This document shows positions 41,891-51,168 of a DNA stretch of 52,135 nucleotides, piece after piece. The position numbers and the translations under genes were made by a program. Location of the stretch: assembly GCA_002840765.1 (NCBI GenBank), contig PHCE01000004.1:135959-188093 (forward strand), given 5' to 3'. Origin of the DNA: Betaproteobacteria bacterium HGW-Betaproteobacteria-7. GTDB lineage: Bacteria; Pseudomonadota; Gammaproteobacteria; Burkholderiales; Rhodocyclaceae. How positions within the stretch are numbered: the first letter of the stretch is position 1; the number at the start of each line of letters is the position of its first letter. The notes beneath the pieces were generated by a model. The model was not told where the DNA came from, did not search any database, and worked only from the letters and a program-made list of their open reading frames with translations.

Positions 41891-42676
41891 ATGAGCCTGC
41901 CCGTCTTCAAGGTCGTCATCCCGGCGCGTTACGCCTCGACCCGATTGCCGGCCAAGCCGCTGCTTGACCTGGGCGGCAAGCCGATGGTCGTTCGCGTCGC
42001 CGAGCGGGCGCGCCTGTCCGGGGCCGAGGAAATCTGGGTGGCTACCGACCATCCTGAAGTCCGCGCTGCCGCTGAAGCGCACGAGGTCGCGGCGCTGATG
42101 ACGCGCACCGACCACGCCACCGGCACCGACCGCCTGGCCGAGGTGGTTGAACAGCGCGGCTGGGCGGCCGATACCATCATCGTCAATGTCCAGGGCGACG
42201 AGCCTTTGATCGAGCCGGAAGTGATCCTGCAGACGGCCCGCCAGCTGGCCAGCAGCGGTGCCGACATCGCCACGGTGGCGCATCCCATCGTTGATGCTGC
42301 CGACTTCTTCAATCCCAACGTGGTCAAGGTCGTCTGCCGCGCCGATGGCGACGCCGCCTATTTTTCGCGGGCGCCGATTCCTTATGCCCGCGACCACTTC
42401 GCCCGCGAAGGCGGTGGCGAGACGCTGCCGGCCAACTTCCCGGCCTATCGCCACGTCGGTCTCTATGCCTACCGCGCCAGCTTCCTGAAAGCCTATGCCG
42501 GACTGACACCGGCGCCGACCGAACACTTCGAATCACTGGAGCAGTTGCGCGCTCTCTGGCACGGCTACCGGATCAGCGTAACGCTGATCGACGCGGCCCC
42601 GGCGCCGGGTGTCGATACGCCCGAAGATGCTGACAGGATGCGCAAACTGTTTGACCCTGCCGGAAATAGCGAGTAA
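41891..42676 (+). CDS. kdsB: 3-deoxy-manno-octulosonate cytidylyltransferase
   Basis: A 261-residue enzyme that activates Kdo with CTP for lipopolysaccharide core synthesis. Motifs are [25 protein letters not shown], the metal region [12 protein letters not shown] and the [12 protein letters not shown] block, then [12 protein letters not shown]. Length and order (lpxK, ycaR-like, kdsB) are standard. It is followed after 87 bases by adk, where a separate promoter may lie. Confidence 0.96.
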   Translation: MSLPVFKVVIPARYASTRLPAKPLLDLGGKPMVVRVAERARLSGAEEIWVATDHPEVRAAAEAHEVAALMTRTDHATGTDRLAEVVEQRGWAADTIIVNVQGDEPLIEPEVILQTARQLASSGADIATVAHPIVDAADFFNPNVVKVVCRADGDAAYFSRAPIPYARDHFAREGGGETLPANFPAYRHVGLYAYRASFLKAYAGLTPAPTEHFESLEQLRALWHGYRISVTLIDAAPAPGVDTPEDADRMRKLFDPAGNSE

Positions 42677-42739
42677 TTTTTCGGCTTCGGAGAACGGCAG
42701 CCAGGAACAATCTGGCCAAGCCGATAACAATATTTTTAG

Positions 42740-43417
<678 letters not shown>

Positions 43418-43426
43418 GGAGCAGAC

Positions 43427-44686
43427 ATGACGGTGAAAAACGCCTTCTACGCACAGTCAGGGGGCGTCACCGCCGTCATCAATACGACGGCGTGCGGCCT
43501 CATCCAGGAAGCACGCCGCCATCCTGACCGGATCGGCAAGGTTTATGCCGGACGCGACGGCATCATCGGCGCCCTGACCGAAGACCTGATCGACACCAGC
43601 TTTGAAACCGACGAGGACATTGCCCGCCTGCGCCACACGCCGGGCGGCGCTTTCGGTTCCTGCCGCTACAAGCTGAAAAGCCTGGAACAGCACCGCGCCC
43701 AGTACGAACGCCTGATCGAGGTGTTCAAGGCGCACGATATCGGCTACTTCTTCTACAACGGCGGCAACGACTCGATGGACACCGCCTGGAAGGTGTCGCA
43801 GATCGCCGAGAAGATGGGCTATCCGGTGGTTTGTGTCGGTGTGCCGAAAACGGTCGACAACGATTTGCCGCTGACCGATTGCTGCCCCGGCTTCGGCTCG
43901 GTCGCCAAGTACGTCGCCACTTCGATCCGCGAGGCTGGTTACGACGTCGCCTCGATGGCGCGTACCTCGACCAAGATTTTCGTCCTCGAAGTGATGGGCC
44001 GCCACGCCGGCTGGATCACCGCCGCCTGCGGCCTGGCTACCGAGAATGCCGGCGAGCCGCCGCACATCCTGCTGTTCCCGGAGGTGCCTTTCGATCCGGA
44101 GCGTTTCCTGGTCCGTGTCGAGCAGTGCGTCAAGCAGTACGGCTACTGCACGGTGGCTGTCTCCGAAGGCCTCTCCGATGCCGAGGGCAAGCTGATCGCC
44201 GAGTCGGGCACCAAGGACGCTTTCGGTCACTCGCAACTCGGCGGGGTCGGTCAGATCGTCGCCCAACTGGTCAAGGATCGCCTCGGCTACAAGTATCACT
44301 GGGCGCTCGCTGATTACCTGCAACGTTCGGCCCGTCACTTGGCGTCACGTACTGATCTCGAGCAGGCCCATGCCTTGGGTGTGGCAGCTGTCAATCTGGC
44401 GTTGCAGGGGAAGAATGCCGTGATGGCGACCATTTGTCGCCTGGCCGACCAGCCGTATCGCTGGGAAATCGGCGACGCGCCGCTCAGCCAGATCGCTAAC
44501 GTCGAACGCAAGATGCCGCCGGAGTTCATCAGCGCCGACGGTTTCCATATCACCGCCGCCTGCCGGGCCTACCTGCAGCCGCTGATCGAGGGCGAGGAGC
44601 CGCCGCCCTTCCGCAACGGCCTGCCCGATTATGTGCGTCTGAAAAATATTGCCGTAACCAAGAAACTGGGAGTTTTCGAAGTGTAA
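43427..44686 (+). CDS. pfp: PPi-dependent 6-phosphofructokinase
   Basis: A 419-residue phosphofructokinase. The key loop reads GGNDS (112-116) where ATP enzymes have GGDGS. The second residue change to Asp and the Lys in PKTVDND (140-146, Gly in ATP enzymes) are the markers of PPi specificity. The enzyme thus phosphorylates fructose-6-phosphate with pyrophosphate, reversibly. The AGGAG ribosome site and a 27-base gap to hppA link it to the membrane pyrophosphatase. The same pfp-hppA pairing is known in methanotrophs. Confidence 0.93.
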   Translation: MTVKNAFYAQSGGVTAVINTTACGLIQEARRHPDRIGKVYAGRDGIIGALTEDLIDTSFETDEDIARLRHTPGGAFGSCRYKLKSLEQHRAQYERLIEVFKAHDIGYFFYNGGNDSMDTAWKVSQIAEKMGYPVVCVGVPKTVDNDLPLTDCCPGFGSVAKYVATSIREAGYDVASMARTSTKIFVLEVMGRHAGWITAACGLATENAGEPPHILLFPEVPFDPERFLVRVEQCVKQYGYCTVAVSEGLSDAEGKLIAESGTKDAFGHSQLGGVGQIVAQLVKDRLGYKYHWALADYLQRSARHLASRTDLEQAHALGVAAVNLALQGKNAVMATICRLADQPYRWEIGDAPLSQIANVERKMPPEFISADGFHITAACRAYLQPLIEGEEPPPFRNGLPDYVRLKNIAVTKKLGVFEV

Positions 44687-44713
44687 TTTTTCATTAACCG
44701 AGGGGGAGAGTAA

Positions 44714-46756
44714 ATGTCTGCAGAGTTGCTATTGGCGCTGGCTTGCGCCGTAATTGCAGTGCTGTATGGCTGGGTTTCCAGTCGCCAGATTCTCGCGTTG
44801 CCAGCTGGCAACGAACGCATGCAGGAAATTGCCAAGGCCATCCAGGAGGGAGCGGCCGCGTACCTGAACCGACAGTACAAGACCATCGCCATGGTCGGTG
44901 TTGTCATGGCCGTCCTCATCGCCATCTTCCTCGGTATGGCTACGGCCATCGGTTTTGTCATCGGCGCCGTGCTTTCCGGTGCTACCGGTTTCATCGGCAT
45001 GAACGTTTCCGTGCGCGCCAACGTGCGGACTGCTGAAGCCGCCCGCGGCGGCATCGCCCCGGCCCTTGATGTGGCCTTCAAGGGTGGCGCCATCACCGGC
45101 ATGCTGGTGGTTGGCCTTGGCCTCTTTGGTGTTGCCGGCTACTACGGTGGCATGCTGGCTTTCGGCATTCCTCAGGACGTCGCGCTGCACGCGCTGATCG
45201 GTCTGGCTTTCGGTTCCTCGCTGATTTCCATCTTTGCCCGTCTCGGCGGCGGCATCTTCACCAAGGGGGCTGACGTTGGCGCCGACCTGGTGGGCAAGGT
45301 TGAAGCCGGGATTCCCGAGGATGACCCGCGCAACCCGGCGGTAATCGCCGACAACGTCGGCGACAACGTCGGCGATTGCGCCGGCATGGCCGCCGACCTG
45401 TTCGAAACCTATGTTGTCACCGTGGTGGCGACGATGGTGCTCGGCGCGTTGATGCTGAAGTCGTCCCCGGCCCTGGGTAACGCCCTGATCCTCTATCCGC
45501 TGGCCCTCGGTTCGGTCTCGATCATCGCCTCGATCATCGGCTGCTATTTCGTCAAGACCTCCGACGGCGGCAAGATCATGGGGGCCTTGTACAAGGGGCT
45601 GATCGTCGCCGGTGTGCTGGCCCTGGCCTTCTACTATCCGATTACCGCCTGGTTGATCGGCGCCGGTGATCCAACGGCCCTGATCACCACCAATTCGATG
45701 TTCATCTGCGCGGTCATCGGCCTGGCCCTGACGGCGGCGATGGTGTGGATCACCGAGTACTACACGGGCACCGACTACGCGCCGGTGAAACACGTCGCCG
45801 CGGCCTGCCAGACCGGCCATGCGACCAACATCATCGCCGGTATCGGCATCTCGATGAAGGCGACGGCGCTGCCGGTACTTTCCGTGTGCGCCTCGATCTG
45901 GGCGGCTTACTCGGTCGGCGGCCTCTACGGCCTGGCAATCGCTGCTACCTCGATGCTGTCGATGGCCGGTATCGTCGTCGCTCTCGACGCTTATGGCCCG
46001 ATTACCGACAACGCCGGCGGCATTGCCGAAATGGCCGGCCTGCCCAAGGAAGTGCGCGATGTGACCGACCCGCTGGACGCGGTCGGCAATACCACCAAGG
46101 CGGTGACCAAGGGTTACGCCATCGGCTCCGCCGGTCTGGCTGCTCTGGTGCTGTTTGCCGACTACACGCACGGGCTGGAAGCGGCGACGGGCAAGGTCTT
46201 TACCTTCGATTTGTCGAATCACCTGGTCATCATCGGCCTCTTCATTGGCGGCCTGATTCCCTTCCTGTTCGGGGCCATGGCCATGGAGGCGGTCGGTCGT
46301 TCGGCCAGCGCCGTGGTCGTCGAAGTGCGCCGCCAGTTCAAGGAAATTCCGGGAATCATGGATGGCACGGGCAAGCCCGATTACTCGCGGGCGGTCGATA
46401 TGCTGACCGTGGCGGCAATCAAGGAAATGATGATCCCGTCGATCCTGCCGGTCGCTGTGCCGATCGTCGTCGGTCTGGTCCTCGGTCCGGTCGCCTTGGG
46501 CGGCCTGCTGGTCGGCACCATCGTCACCGGTCTGTTCGTCGCCATCTCGATGACGACGGGTGGTGGTGCCTGGGATAACGCCAAGAAATACATCGAGGAC
46601 GGCCATTTCGGTGGCAAGGGCTCGGATGCGCACAAGGCGGCCGTTACCGGCGACACCGTTGGCGATCCCTACAAGGATACGGCGGGTCCGGCGGTCAATC
46701 CGCTGATCAAGATCATCAACCTGGTGGCGCTGCTGATCGTGCCGCTGATTGTCTGA
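44714..46756 (+). CDS. hppA: K+-independent membrane-bound H+-pumping pyrophosphatase
   Basis: A 680-residue, about 16-helix protein that uses PPi hydrolysis to pump protons. The active-site block [20 protein letters not shown] is near residue 212, preceded by [20 protein letters not shown] with Lys462 marks the K+-independent type. It follows pfp directly. Together they save and use the PPi pool made by biosynthesis. A standard terminator lies past its stop. Confidence 0.96.
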   Translation: MSAELLLALACAVIAVLYGWVSSRQILALPAGNERMQEIAKAIQEGAAAYLNRQYKTIAMVGVVMAVLIAIFLGMATAIGFVIGAVLSGATGFIGMNVSVRANVRTAEAARGGIAPALDVAFKGGAITGMLVVGLGLFGVAGYYGGMLAFGIPQDVALHALIGLAFGSSLISIFARLGGGIFTKGADVGADLVGKVEAGIPEDDPRNPAVIADNVGDNVGDCAGMAADLFETYVVTVVATMVLGALMLKSSPALGNALILYPLALGSVSIIASIIGCYFVKTSDGGKIMGALYKGLIVAGVLALAFYYPITAWLIGAGDPTALITTNSMFICAVIGLALTAAMVWITEYYTGTDYAPVKHVAAACQTGHATNIIAGIGISMKATALPVLSVCASIWAAYSVGGLYGLAIAATSMLSMAGIVVALDAYGPITDNAGGIAEMAGLPKEVRDVTDPLDAVGNTTKAVTKGYAIGSAGLAALVLFADYTHGLEAATGKVFTFDLSNHLVIIGLFIGGLIPFLFGAMAMEAVGRSASAVVVEVRRQFKEIPGIMDGTGKPDYSRAVDMLTVAAIKEMMIPSILPVAVPIVVGLVLGPVALGGLLVGTIVTGLFVAISMTTGGGAWDNAKKYIEDGHFGGKGSDAHKAAVTGDTVGDPYKDTAGPAVNPLIKIINLVALLIVPLIV

Positions 46757-46773
46757 AAATCGTCAGGATCACC

Positions 46774-46803
46774 AAAAAAGGCGGCTGCGGCCGCCTTTTT
46801 TGC
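46774..46803 (+). terminator. Terminator of the pfp-hppA unit
   Basis: AAAAAAGGCGGC and GCCGCCTTTTTT form a strong stem around a short TGCG loop, followed by T-rich DNA on the plus strand, about 18 bases past the hppA stop. Adjacent AAAAAA on the left makes it possibly bidirectional. Confidence 0.9.
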
Positions 46804-46870
46804 ATTTTCTTGGACTGCTTTTGGCATGCCACGTTAGAATCCCCGGAACTTTGCGGGGTATGGGGAGAAT

Positions 46871-49036
46871 ATGAGCGGCTCGGCCGATAGCGGCGTTTCC
46901 GGATTGCGAGAGGATGTCATTCACCACGATCCGCTGCTCGACTGTCTGGTCGAACTGACGCGCATTCACGGTCGGCCGAGCACCCGGGCGGCCCTGGTGG
47001 CTGGGTTGCCGCTGGAAAACGGCGTGCTGACGCCATCCTTGTTCGCCCGTGCCGCCAGTCGTTCGGGGCTTTCCGCCAAGCTGGTACGGCGGGCGCTGGA
47101 GCGTATCGACGAGGTTCTGCTACCGGCCGTCCTGCTGCTCAAGAACGAGGAGGCCTGCGTCCTGCTCGGTTGGGATGAAAGCGGCGAGAACGCCCGTTTG
47201 CTCTTCCCGGAAACCGGCCAGGGGTCGCTGCAGTTGAGCCGGGCCGAACTGCAGGCCCGCTATGCCGGGGTGGCCATCTTCGCCCGCCCGCATTTCCGTT
47301 TCGACCGGCGTACGCCGCAGGTTGGTCAGGTCAAGTTGCGCCATTGGTTCTGGGGGGCCCTGGCTGAGCAGTTGCCGGTCTATCGCGATGTCCTGGCGGC
47401 GGCCCTGCTGATCAATGTGATGGCCCTGGCCATGCCGCTGTTCGTGATGAATGTCTATGACCGGGTGGTTCCCAACCGGGCCATGGAAACCTTGTGGGTG
47501 CTGGCCCTGGGGGTGCTGCTCGTTATTGGTGTGGACATGATGTTGCGCATGCTGCGCGGCTATTTCATCGATCTGGCCAGCGCCCGCGTTGACCTGCAGT
47601 TGTCCGCCTCGATCATGGAGCGCGTGCTCGGTGTCCGTATGGCGGCCCGGCCGGCGGCAGTCGGCGCCTTCGCCTCCAACCTGCGTTCCTTCGAGACGGT
47701 GCGCGACTTCATCACTTCGGCCTCGGTGACGGCGCTGATCGACCTGCCGTTTGCCTTGCTGTTCGTGCTGGTCATCGCCCTCATTGCCTGGCCGCTGATC
47801 ATTCCGGTGCTGCTGGCGATCGTCGTCGTCGTCATCTATGCCTACATCCTGCAGCACAAGATGCACGCGCTGTCGGAAACCACCTACCGGGCCGGGGCGC
47901 TGCGCAATGCGACGCTGATCGAGAGCCTGACCGCCCTGGAAACGATCAAGACGCAAGGTGCCGAAGGCGTCATGCAGTCGAAATGGGAAAAGTCGGTGGC
48001 CTTCGTCTCGCGCGTCAATAACCAGATGCGCTTCCTGTCGGCGGCTGCGACCAATGGGGCGATGGAAATCCAGCAACTGGTCAGCGTTGTTGTCATCGTT
48101 GCCGGCGTCTACCTGATCGGCGAAGGCCAGCTCAGCATGGGTGGCCTGATCGCCTGCACCATGCTGACCAGCAGGGCGGTGGCGCCGCTCGGCCAGATGG
48201 TTGGCCTGCTGATGCAGTACCACAATGCCAAGGTGGCGCTGACCTCGCTCGACGAGGTCATGGCCAGGCCGGTCGAGCGGCCGGACGATGGTGCCTTCGT
48301 CCATCGTCCCGAGCTGAAGGGCAATATCGAGTTCCGCGACGTCGATTTCAGCTATCCGAATAGTTCGGTCAGTGCCTTGACGGGCTTCAATTGCCGGATT
48401 GTCGAGGGCGAGAAGGTGGTCGTCATCGGCCGCATCGGTTCCGGCAAGACGACGTTGCAGAAACTGCTGCTCGGCCTCTACCAGCCGACTGCTGGCGCCG
48501 TGCTGGTCGATGGCGTCGATCTACGCCAGCTCGATCCGGCCGACCTGCGCCGCAATATCGGCTACGTCGCCCAGGATGTGACGCTGTTTTACGGCACGTT
48601 GCGCGAGAACATCGCCATCGGCGCACCTTATGCCGACGACGCGACCATCGTTGCGGCAGCCGAGGCGGCCGGCCTGGCCGACTTCGTCAATCGCCATCCG
48701 GACGGCTTCGACATGATGATCGGCGAGCGCGGCGATTCCGTCTCCGGCGGTCAGCGTCAGGGCATTGCCATCGCCCGGGCGCTGCTGCTCGATCCGCCCA
48801 TCCTGCTGCTCGACGAACCGACCAGCGCCATGGACTTTTCTTCGGAGCAGCAGTTCAAGCAGCGCTTGAAGCAGTTGGCCGCCCACAAGACGGTGGTCAT
48901 CGTCACCCACCGTAACAGCCTGCTCGACCTGGCCACCCGCGTCATCGTCGTCGATGATGGCCGGATCGTCGCCGACGGTCCGCGCGACCAGGTGATCCAG
49001 GCGCTGCAGAGCGGGCGCATCGGGAGAGCTTCGTGA
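46871..49036 (+). CDS. Type I secretion system permease/ATPase (LapB-like)
   Basis: A 721-residue ABC exporter for a large adhesin. The N-terminal 130 residues form a degenerate C39-like domain (DCLVELTRIHGRPSTRAALVAGLPL) that lacks a catalytic cysteine, as in LapB/HlyB. Six membrane helices follow (about 165-450), then the ATPase with Walker A GRIGSGKTT near 520, signature VSGGQRQ and Walker B ILLLDEPTSAMD. The ATG has a GGGGAGA site. It overlaps the adaptor gene by 4 bases. An outer-membrane TolC-type partner is not in the window. Confidence 0.94.
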   Translation: MSGSADSGVSGLREDVIHHDPLLDCLVELTRIHGRPSTRAALVAGLPLENGVLTPSLFARAASRSGLSAKLVRRALERIDEVLLPAVLLLKNEEACVLLGWDESGENARLLFPETGQGSLQLSRAELQARYAGVAIFARPHFRFDRRTPQVGQVKLRHWFWGALAEQLPVYRDVLAAALLINVMALAMPLFVMNVYDRVVPNRAMETLWVLALGVLLVIGVDMMLRMLRGYFIDLASARVDLQLSASIMERVLGVRMAARPAAVGAFASNLRSFETVRDFITSASVTALIDLPFALLFVLVIALIAWPLIIPVLLAIVVVVIYAYILQHKMHALSETTYRAGALRNATLIESLTALETIKTQGAEGVMQSKWEKSVAFVSRVNNQMRFLSAAATNGAMEIQQLVSVVVIVAGVYLIGEGQLSMGGLIACTMLTSRAVAPLGQMVGLLMQYHNAKVALTSLDEVMARPVERPDDGAFVHRPELKGNIEFRDVDFSYPNSSVSALTGFNCRIVEGEKVVVIGRIGSGKTTLQKLLLGLYQPTAGAVLVDGVDLRQLDPADLRRNIGYVAQDVTLFYGTLRENIAIGAPYADDATIVAAAEAAGLADFVNRHPDGFDMMIGERGDSVSGGQRQGIAIARALLLDPPILLLDEPTSAMDFSSEQQFKQRLKQLAAHKTVVIVTHRNSLLDLATRVIVVDDGRIVADGPRDQVIQALQSGRIGRAS

Positions 49037-50448
49037 AGCGCCTGCTGCCGCTGTTCACCGCCATCCATACCGGGCTGGAAAAGGTCGCCCGTGCCGGGGC
49101 GCCGCATGTCGAGAAGGTGCTCGGTCGCTTGCCGAGCAAGGAGGAGATCGAGGTCGTCGATTTCGCCACCGATGCCGATCTCGCCATGCTGCGCCAGGAG
49201 CCGCTGCGGGCGCGCGTGCTGCTGCGTTCGATTGGCATCGTCTTCGCGGTTTTCATCCTCTGGGCGGCCGTGGCGCAGCTTGACGAGGTGACGCGCGGTG
49301 AAGGCAAGGTCATTCCGTCGCGCCAACTGCAGGTCCTGCAAAGCATTGATGGCGGCCTGGTGGCCGAGATCCTGGTCCGCGAGGGTGAGATCGTGCAGCC
49401 CGACCAGTTGCTGATCAAGATTGACGAAACGCGTTTTGCCTCCTCGGTCAAGGAAAACCAGTCGCAGGCCCTGGGCCTGATGGCGCGCGTGGCGCGGCTG
49501 CGGGCGCTATCCGACGGCAAGGATTTTGTACCGCCGCCGGAAGTGGTCAAGGACGCGCCGGAGATCGTCGAGCAGGAGCGCCTGCTTTATGCCGCCAAGC
49601 GCGACGAGATGAACGCCGGGATATCGATTGCCCGTCAGCAACTGGCCCAGCGCCAGCAGGAATTGAATGAAGCGCAGGCGCGGCGGGCCCAGGCTTCCCA
49701 GGGCTTCGAGCTGACCTCGCGGGAACTGACGGTGACGCGGCCGCTGATCAATTCGGGCGCCATCTCCGAGGTTGAGTTGCTACGTCTGGAACGTGACGTC
49801 TCGCGCTACCGTGGCGAACGCGACATGGCCTCGGCGCAGATCACCCGCGTTCAGGCCTCGATCAGCGAAGCGCAGCGCAAGATCGAGGAAGTCGAACTGA
49901 GCTTCCGCAACGAGGCCGGACGCGAACTCTCGGAAGCGGTGAGCAAGCTGAACAGCCTGACCGAGGGTAGCGTTGCCCTGTCCGACCGGGTCAAGCAGTC
50001 GTCGATCCGTTCGCCGGTCAAGGGCACGGTCAAGCGCCTCTTGGTCAATACCGTCGGTGGAGTCGTCCAGCCGGGCAAGGACATGATCGAAATTGTGCCG
50101 CTCGAGGACGCGCTGCTGCTCGAAGCCCGCGTCCAGCCGCGTGACATCGCCTTCCTGCGCCCCGGCCAGCCGGCCATGGTCAAGTTCACCGCCTACGATT
50201 TCTCGATCTACGGCGGTCTCGAAGGCACGCTGGAACACATCGGCGCCGACACCGTGACCGACGACAAGGGCAACGCCTTCTACACCGTCCGCGTGCGCAC
50301 CAACCGGCCGGGCTTCGGCGATGCCAACCTGCCGATCATTCCCGGCATGATCGCCGAGGTCGATATCCTGACCGGCAAGAAGAGCGTTCTCGCCTACCTG
50401 CTGAAGCCAGTGCTGCGTGCCAAGAACGTCGCCATGTCGGAGCGTTGA
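49033..50448 (+). CDS. HlyD family type I secretion periplasmic adaptor (LapC-like)
   Basis: A 471-residue membrane fusion protein. One anchor helix (about 62-80, SIGIVFAVFILWAAVAQ) is followed by a lipoyl part (GGLVAEILVREGEIVQPDQLLIKID), long coiled coils (about 150-310) and a C-terminal beta-barrel region (ARVQPRDIAFLRPGQPAMVKFTAYDFSIYG). It bridges the ABC pump and the outer-membrane pore. It overlaps the pump gene by 4 bases and the regulator gene by one base. Confidence 0.94.
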   Translation: MKRLLPLFTAIHTGLEKVARAGAPHVEKVLGRLPSKEEIEVVDFATDADLAMLRQEPLRARVLLRSIGIVFAVFILWAAVAQLDEVTRGEGKVIPSRQLQVLQSIDGGLVAEILVREGEIVQPDQLLIKIDETRFASSVKENQSQALGLMARVARLRALSDGKDFVPPPEVVKDAPEIVEQERLLYAAKRDEMNAGISIARQQLAQRQQELNEAQARRAQASQGFELTSRELTVTRPLINSGAISEVELLRLERDVSRYRGERDMASAQITRVQASISEAQRKIEEVELSFRNEAGRELSEAVSKLNSLTEGSVALSDRVKQSSIRSPVKGTVKRLLVNTVGGVVQPGKDMIEIVPLEDALLLEARVQPRDIAFLRPGQPAMVKFTAYDFSIYGGLEGTLEHIGADTVTDDKGNAFYTVRVRTNRPGFGDANLPIIPGMIAEVDILTGKKSVLAYLLKPVLRAKNVAMSER

Positions 50449-51056
50449 TGCAGCACTGGTTCATCGATCGTCAGGCCATTGCCCTGCCGACCTGGCGCGA
50501 AGCCATGCCGGCGGCGCAGGTTCTGGCGCGGGCCCGGGCCGGATCGGTGGTGGGCGCCGGCATTCTCTGGTTTCGCCTGCGTTCCGGGGAGGCCGCCAGC
50601 GAGGTGCTGCCAGCCGCCGGGCCGGCAGCCGACCAGCATTTTGTCGTCCTCAGTGACGAGCCGGACGAAGATACCGTCCTCCAGTGTCTGACTGCCGGTG
50701 CCGCCGGCTGCTGCAACAGCCATGCGGCACCTGAGGTGCTGCAGCAGGTGGCGTTGGTCGTTGCCAACGGTGGTCTGTGGGTTGGCCAGAGCCTGTTGCG
50801 TCGGGTCATGGGCGGCACAGCGAGGATCATCGAGCAACGCCAGCAAGCCAGGAATGACGACTGGTCGGCTTTGCTCAGCGAGCGCGAAGCTGAGGTCGCC
50901 CGACTCGTTGCCAGCGCTTCCAGCAACAAGGAAATCGCCCGCCAGCTGTCGATCTCCGAGCGCACCGTCAAGGCGCACCTGACCTCCGTTTTCGAGAAGC
51001 TCGGCCTGCGCGACCGCCTGCAGCTTTCACTGAGGATCAACGGCCTGCCGCGCTGA
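50448..51056 (+). CDS. LuxR-type DNA-binding response regulator (degenerate receiver)
   Basis: A 202-residue protein. The C-terminal GerE/LuxR helix-turn-helix is clear (LLSEREAEVARLVASASSNKEIARQLSISERTVKAHLTSVFEKLGLRDR, about 140-190). The N-terminal 120 residues resemble a receiver fold, but I do not see the canonical phosphorylation aspartate pattern, so it may act without phosphorylation. The ATG shares one base with the adaptor stop (TGATG). It lies directly before the adhesin gene and is the obvious candidate to control it. Confidence 0.85.
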   Translation: MQHWFIDRQAIALPTWREAMPAAQVLARARAGSVVGAGILWFRLRSGEAASEVLPAAGPAADQHFVVLSDEPDEDTVLQCLTAGAAGCCNSHAAPEVLQQVALVVANGGLWVGQSLLRRVMGGTARIIEQRQQARNDDWSALLSEREAEVARLVASASSNKEIARQLSISERTVKAHLTSVFEKLGLRDRLQLSLRINGLPR

Positions 51057-51060
51057 AGCG

Positions 51061-51134
51061 GCGTGTGATATTTCACGCTGGCCGCCAGAACTGTACTTTG
51101 GTGCAATGGTGTAGGGGGGAAGCCCTTCCTACAC
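51061..51134. promoter_or_regulatory. Two inverted repeats in the adhesin upstream region
   Basis: In the 112 bases between the regulator and adhesin genes there are two palindromic elements. GCGTG-N8-CACGC lies at 51061-51078, and GTGTAGG-N12-CCTACAC at 51109-51134. They are candidates for the LuxR-type regulator site or a leader hairpin. No sigma-54 match with correct spacing was found. Confidence 0.5.
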
Positions 51135-51168
51135 TGGCAACATCGCAAATAGTCTCTGGAGCATCATC

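Noticed and set aside
44729..46633. 634-residue minus-strand ORF opposite hppA
   Set aside because: Asp/His/Gln-rich shadow of a canonical membrane pyrophosphatase.
51131..51150. Possible sigma-54 promoter (TGGCAAC...GCA) before the adhesin gene
   Set aside because: The GG to GC spacing is 7 bases, not the required 10.
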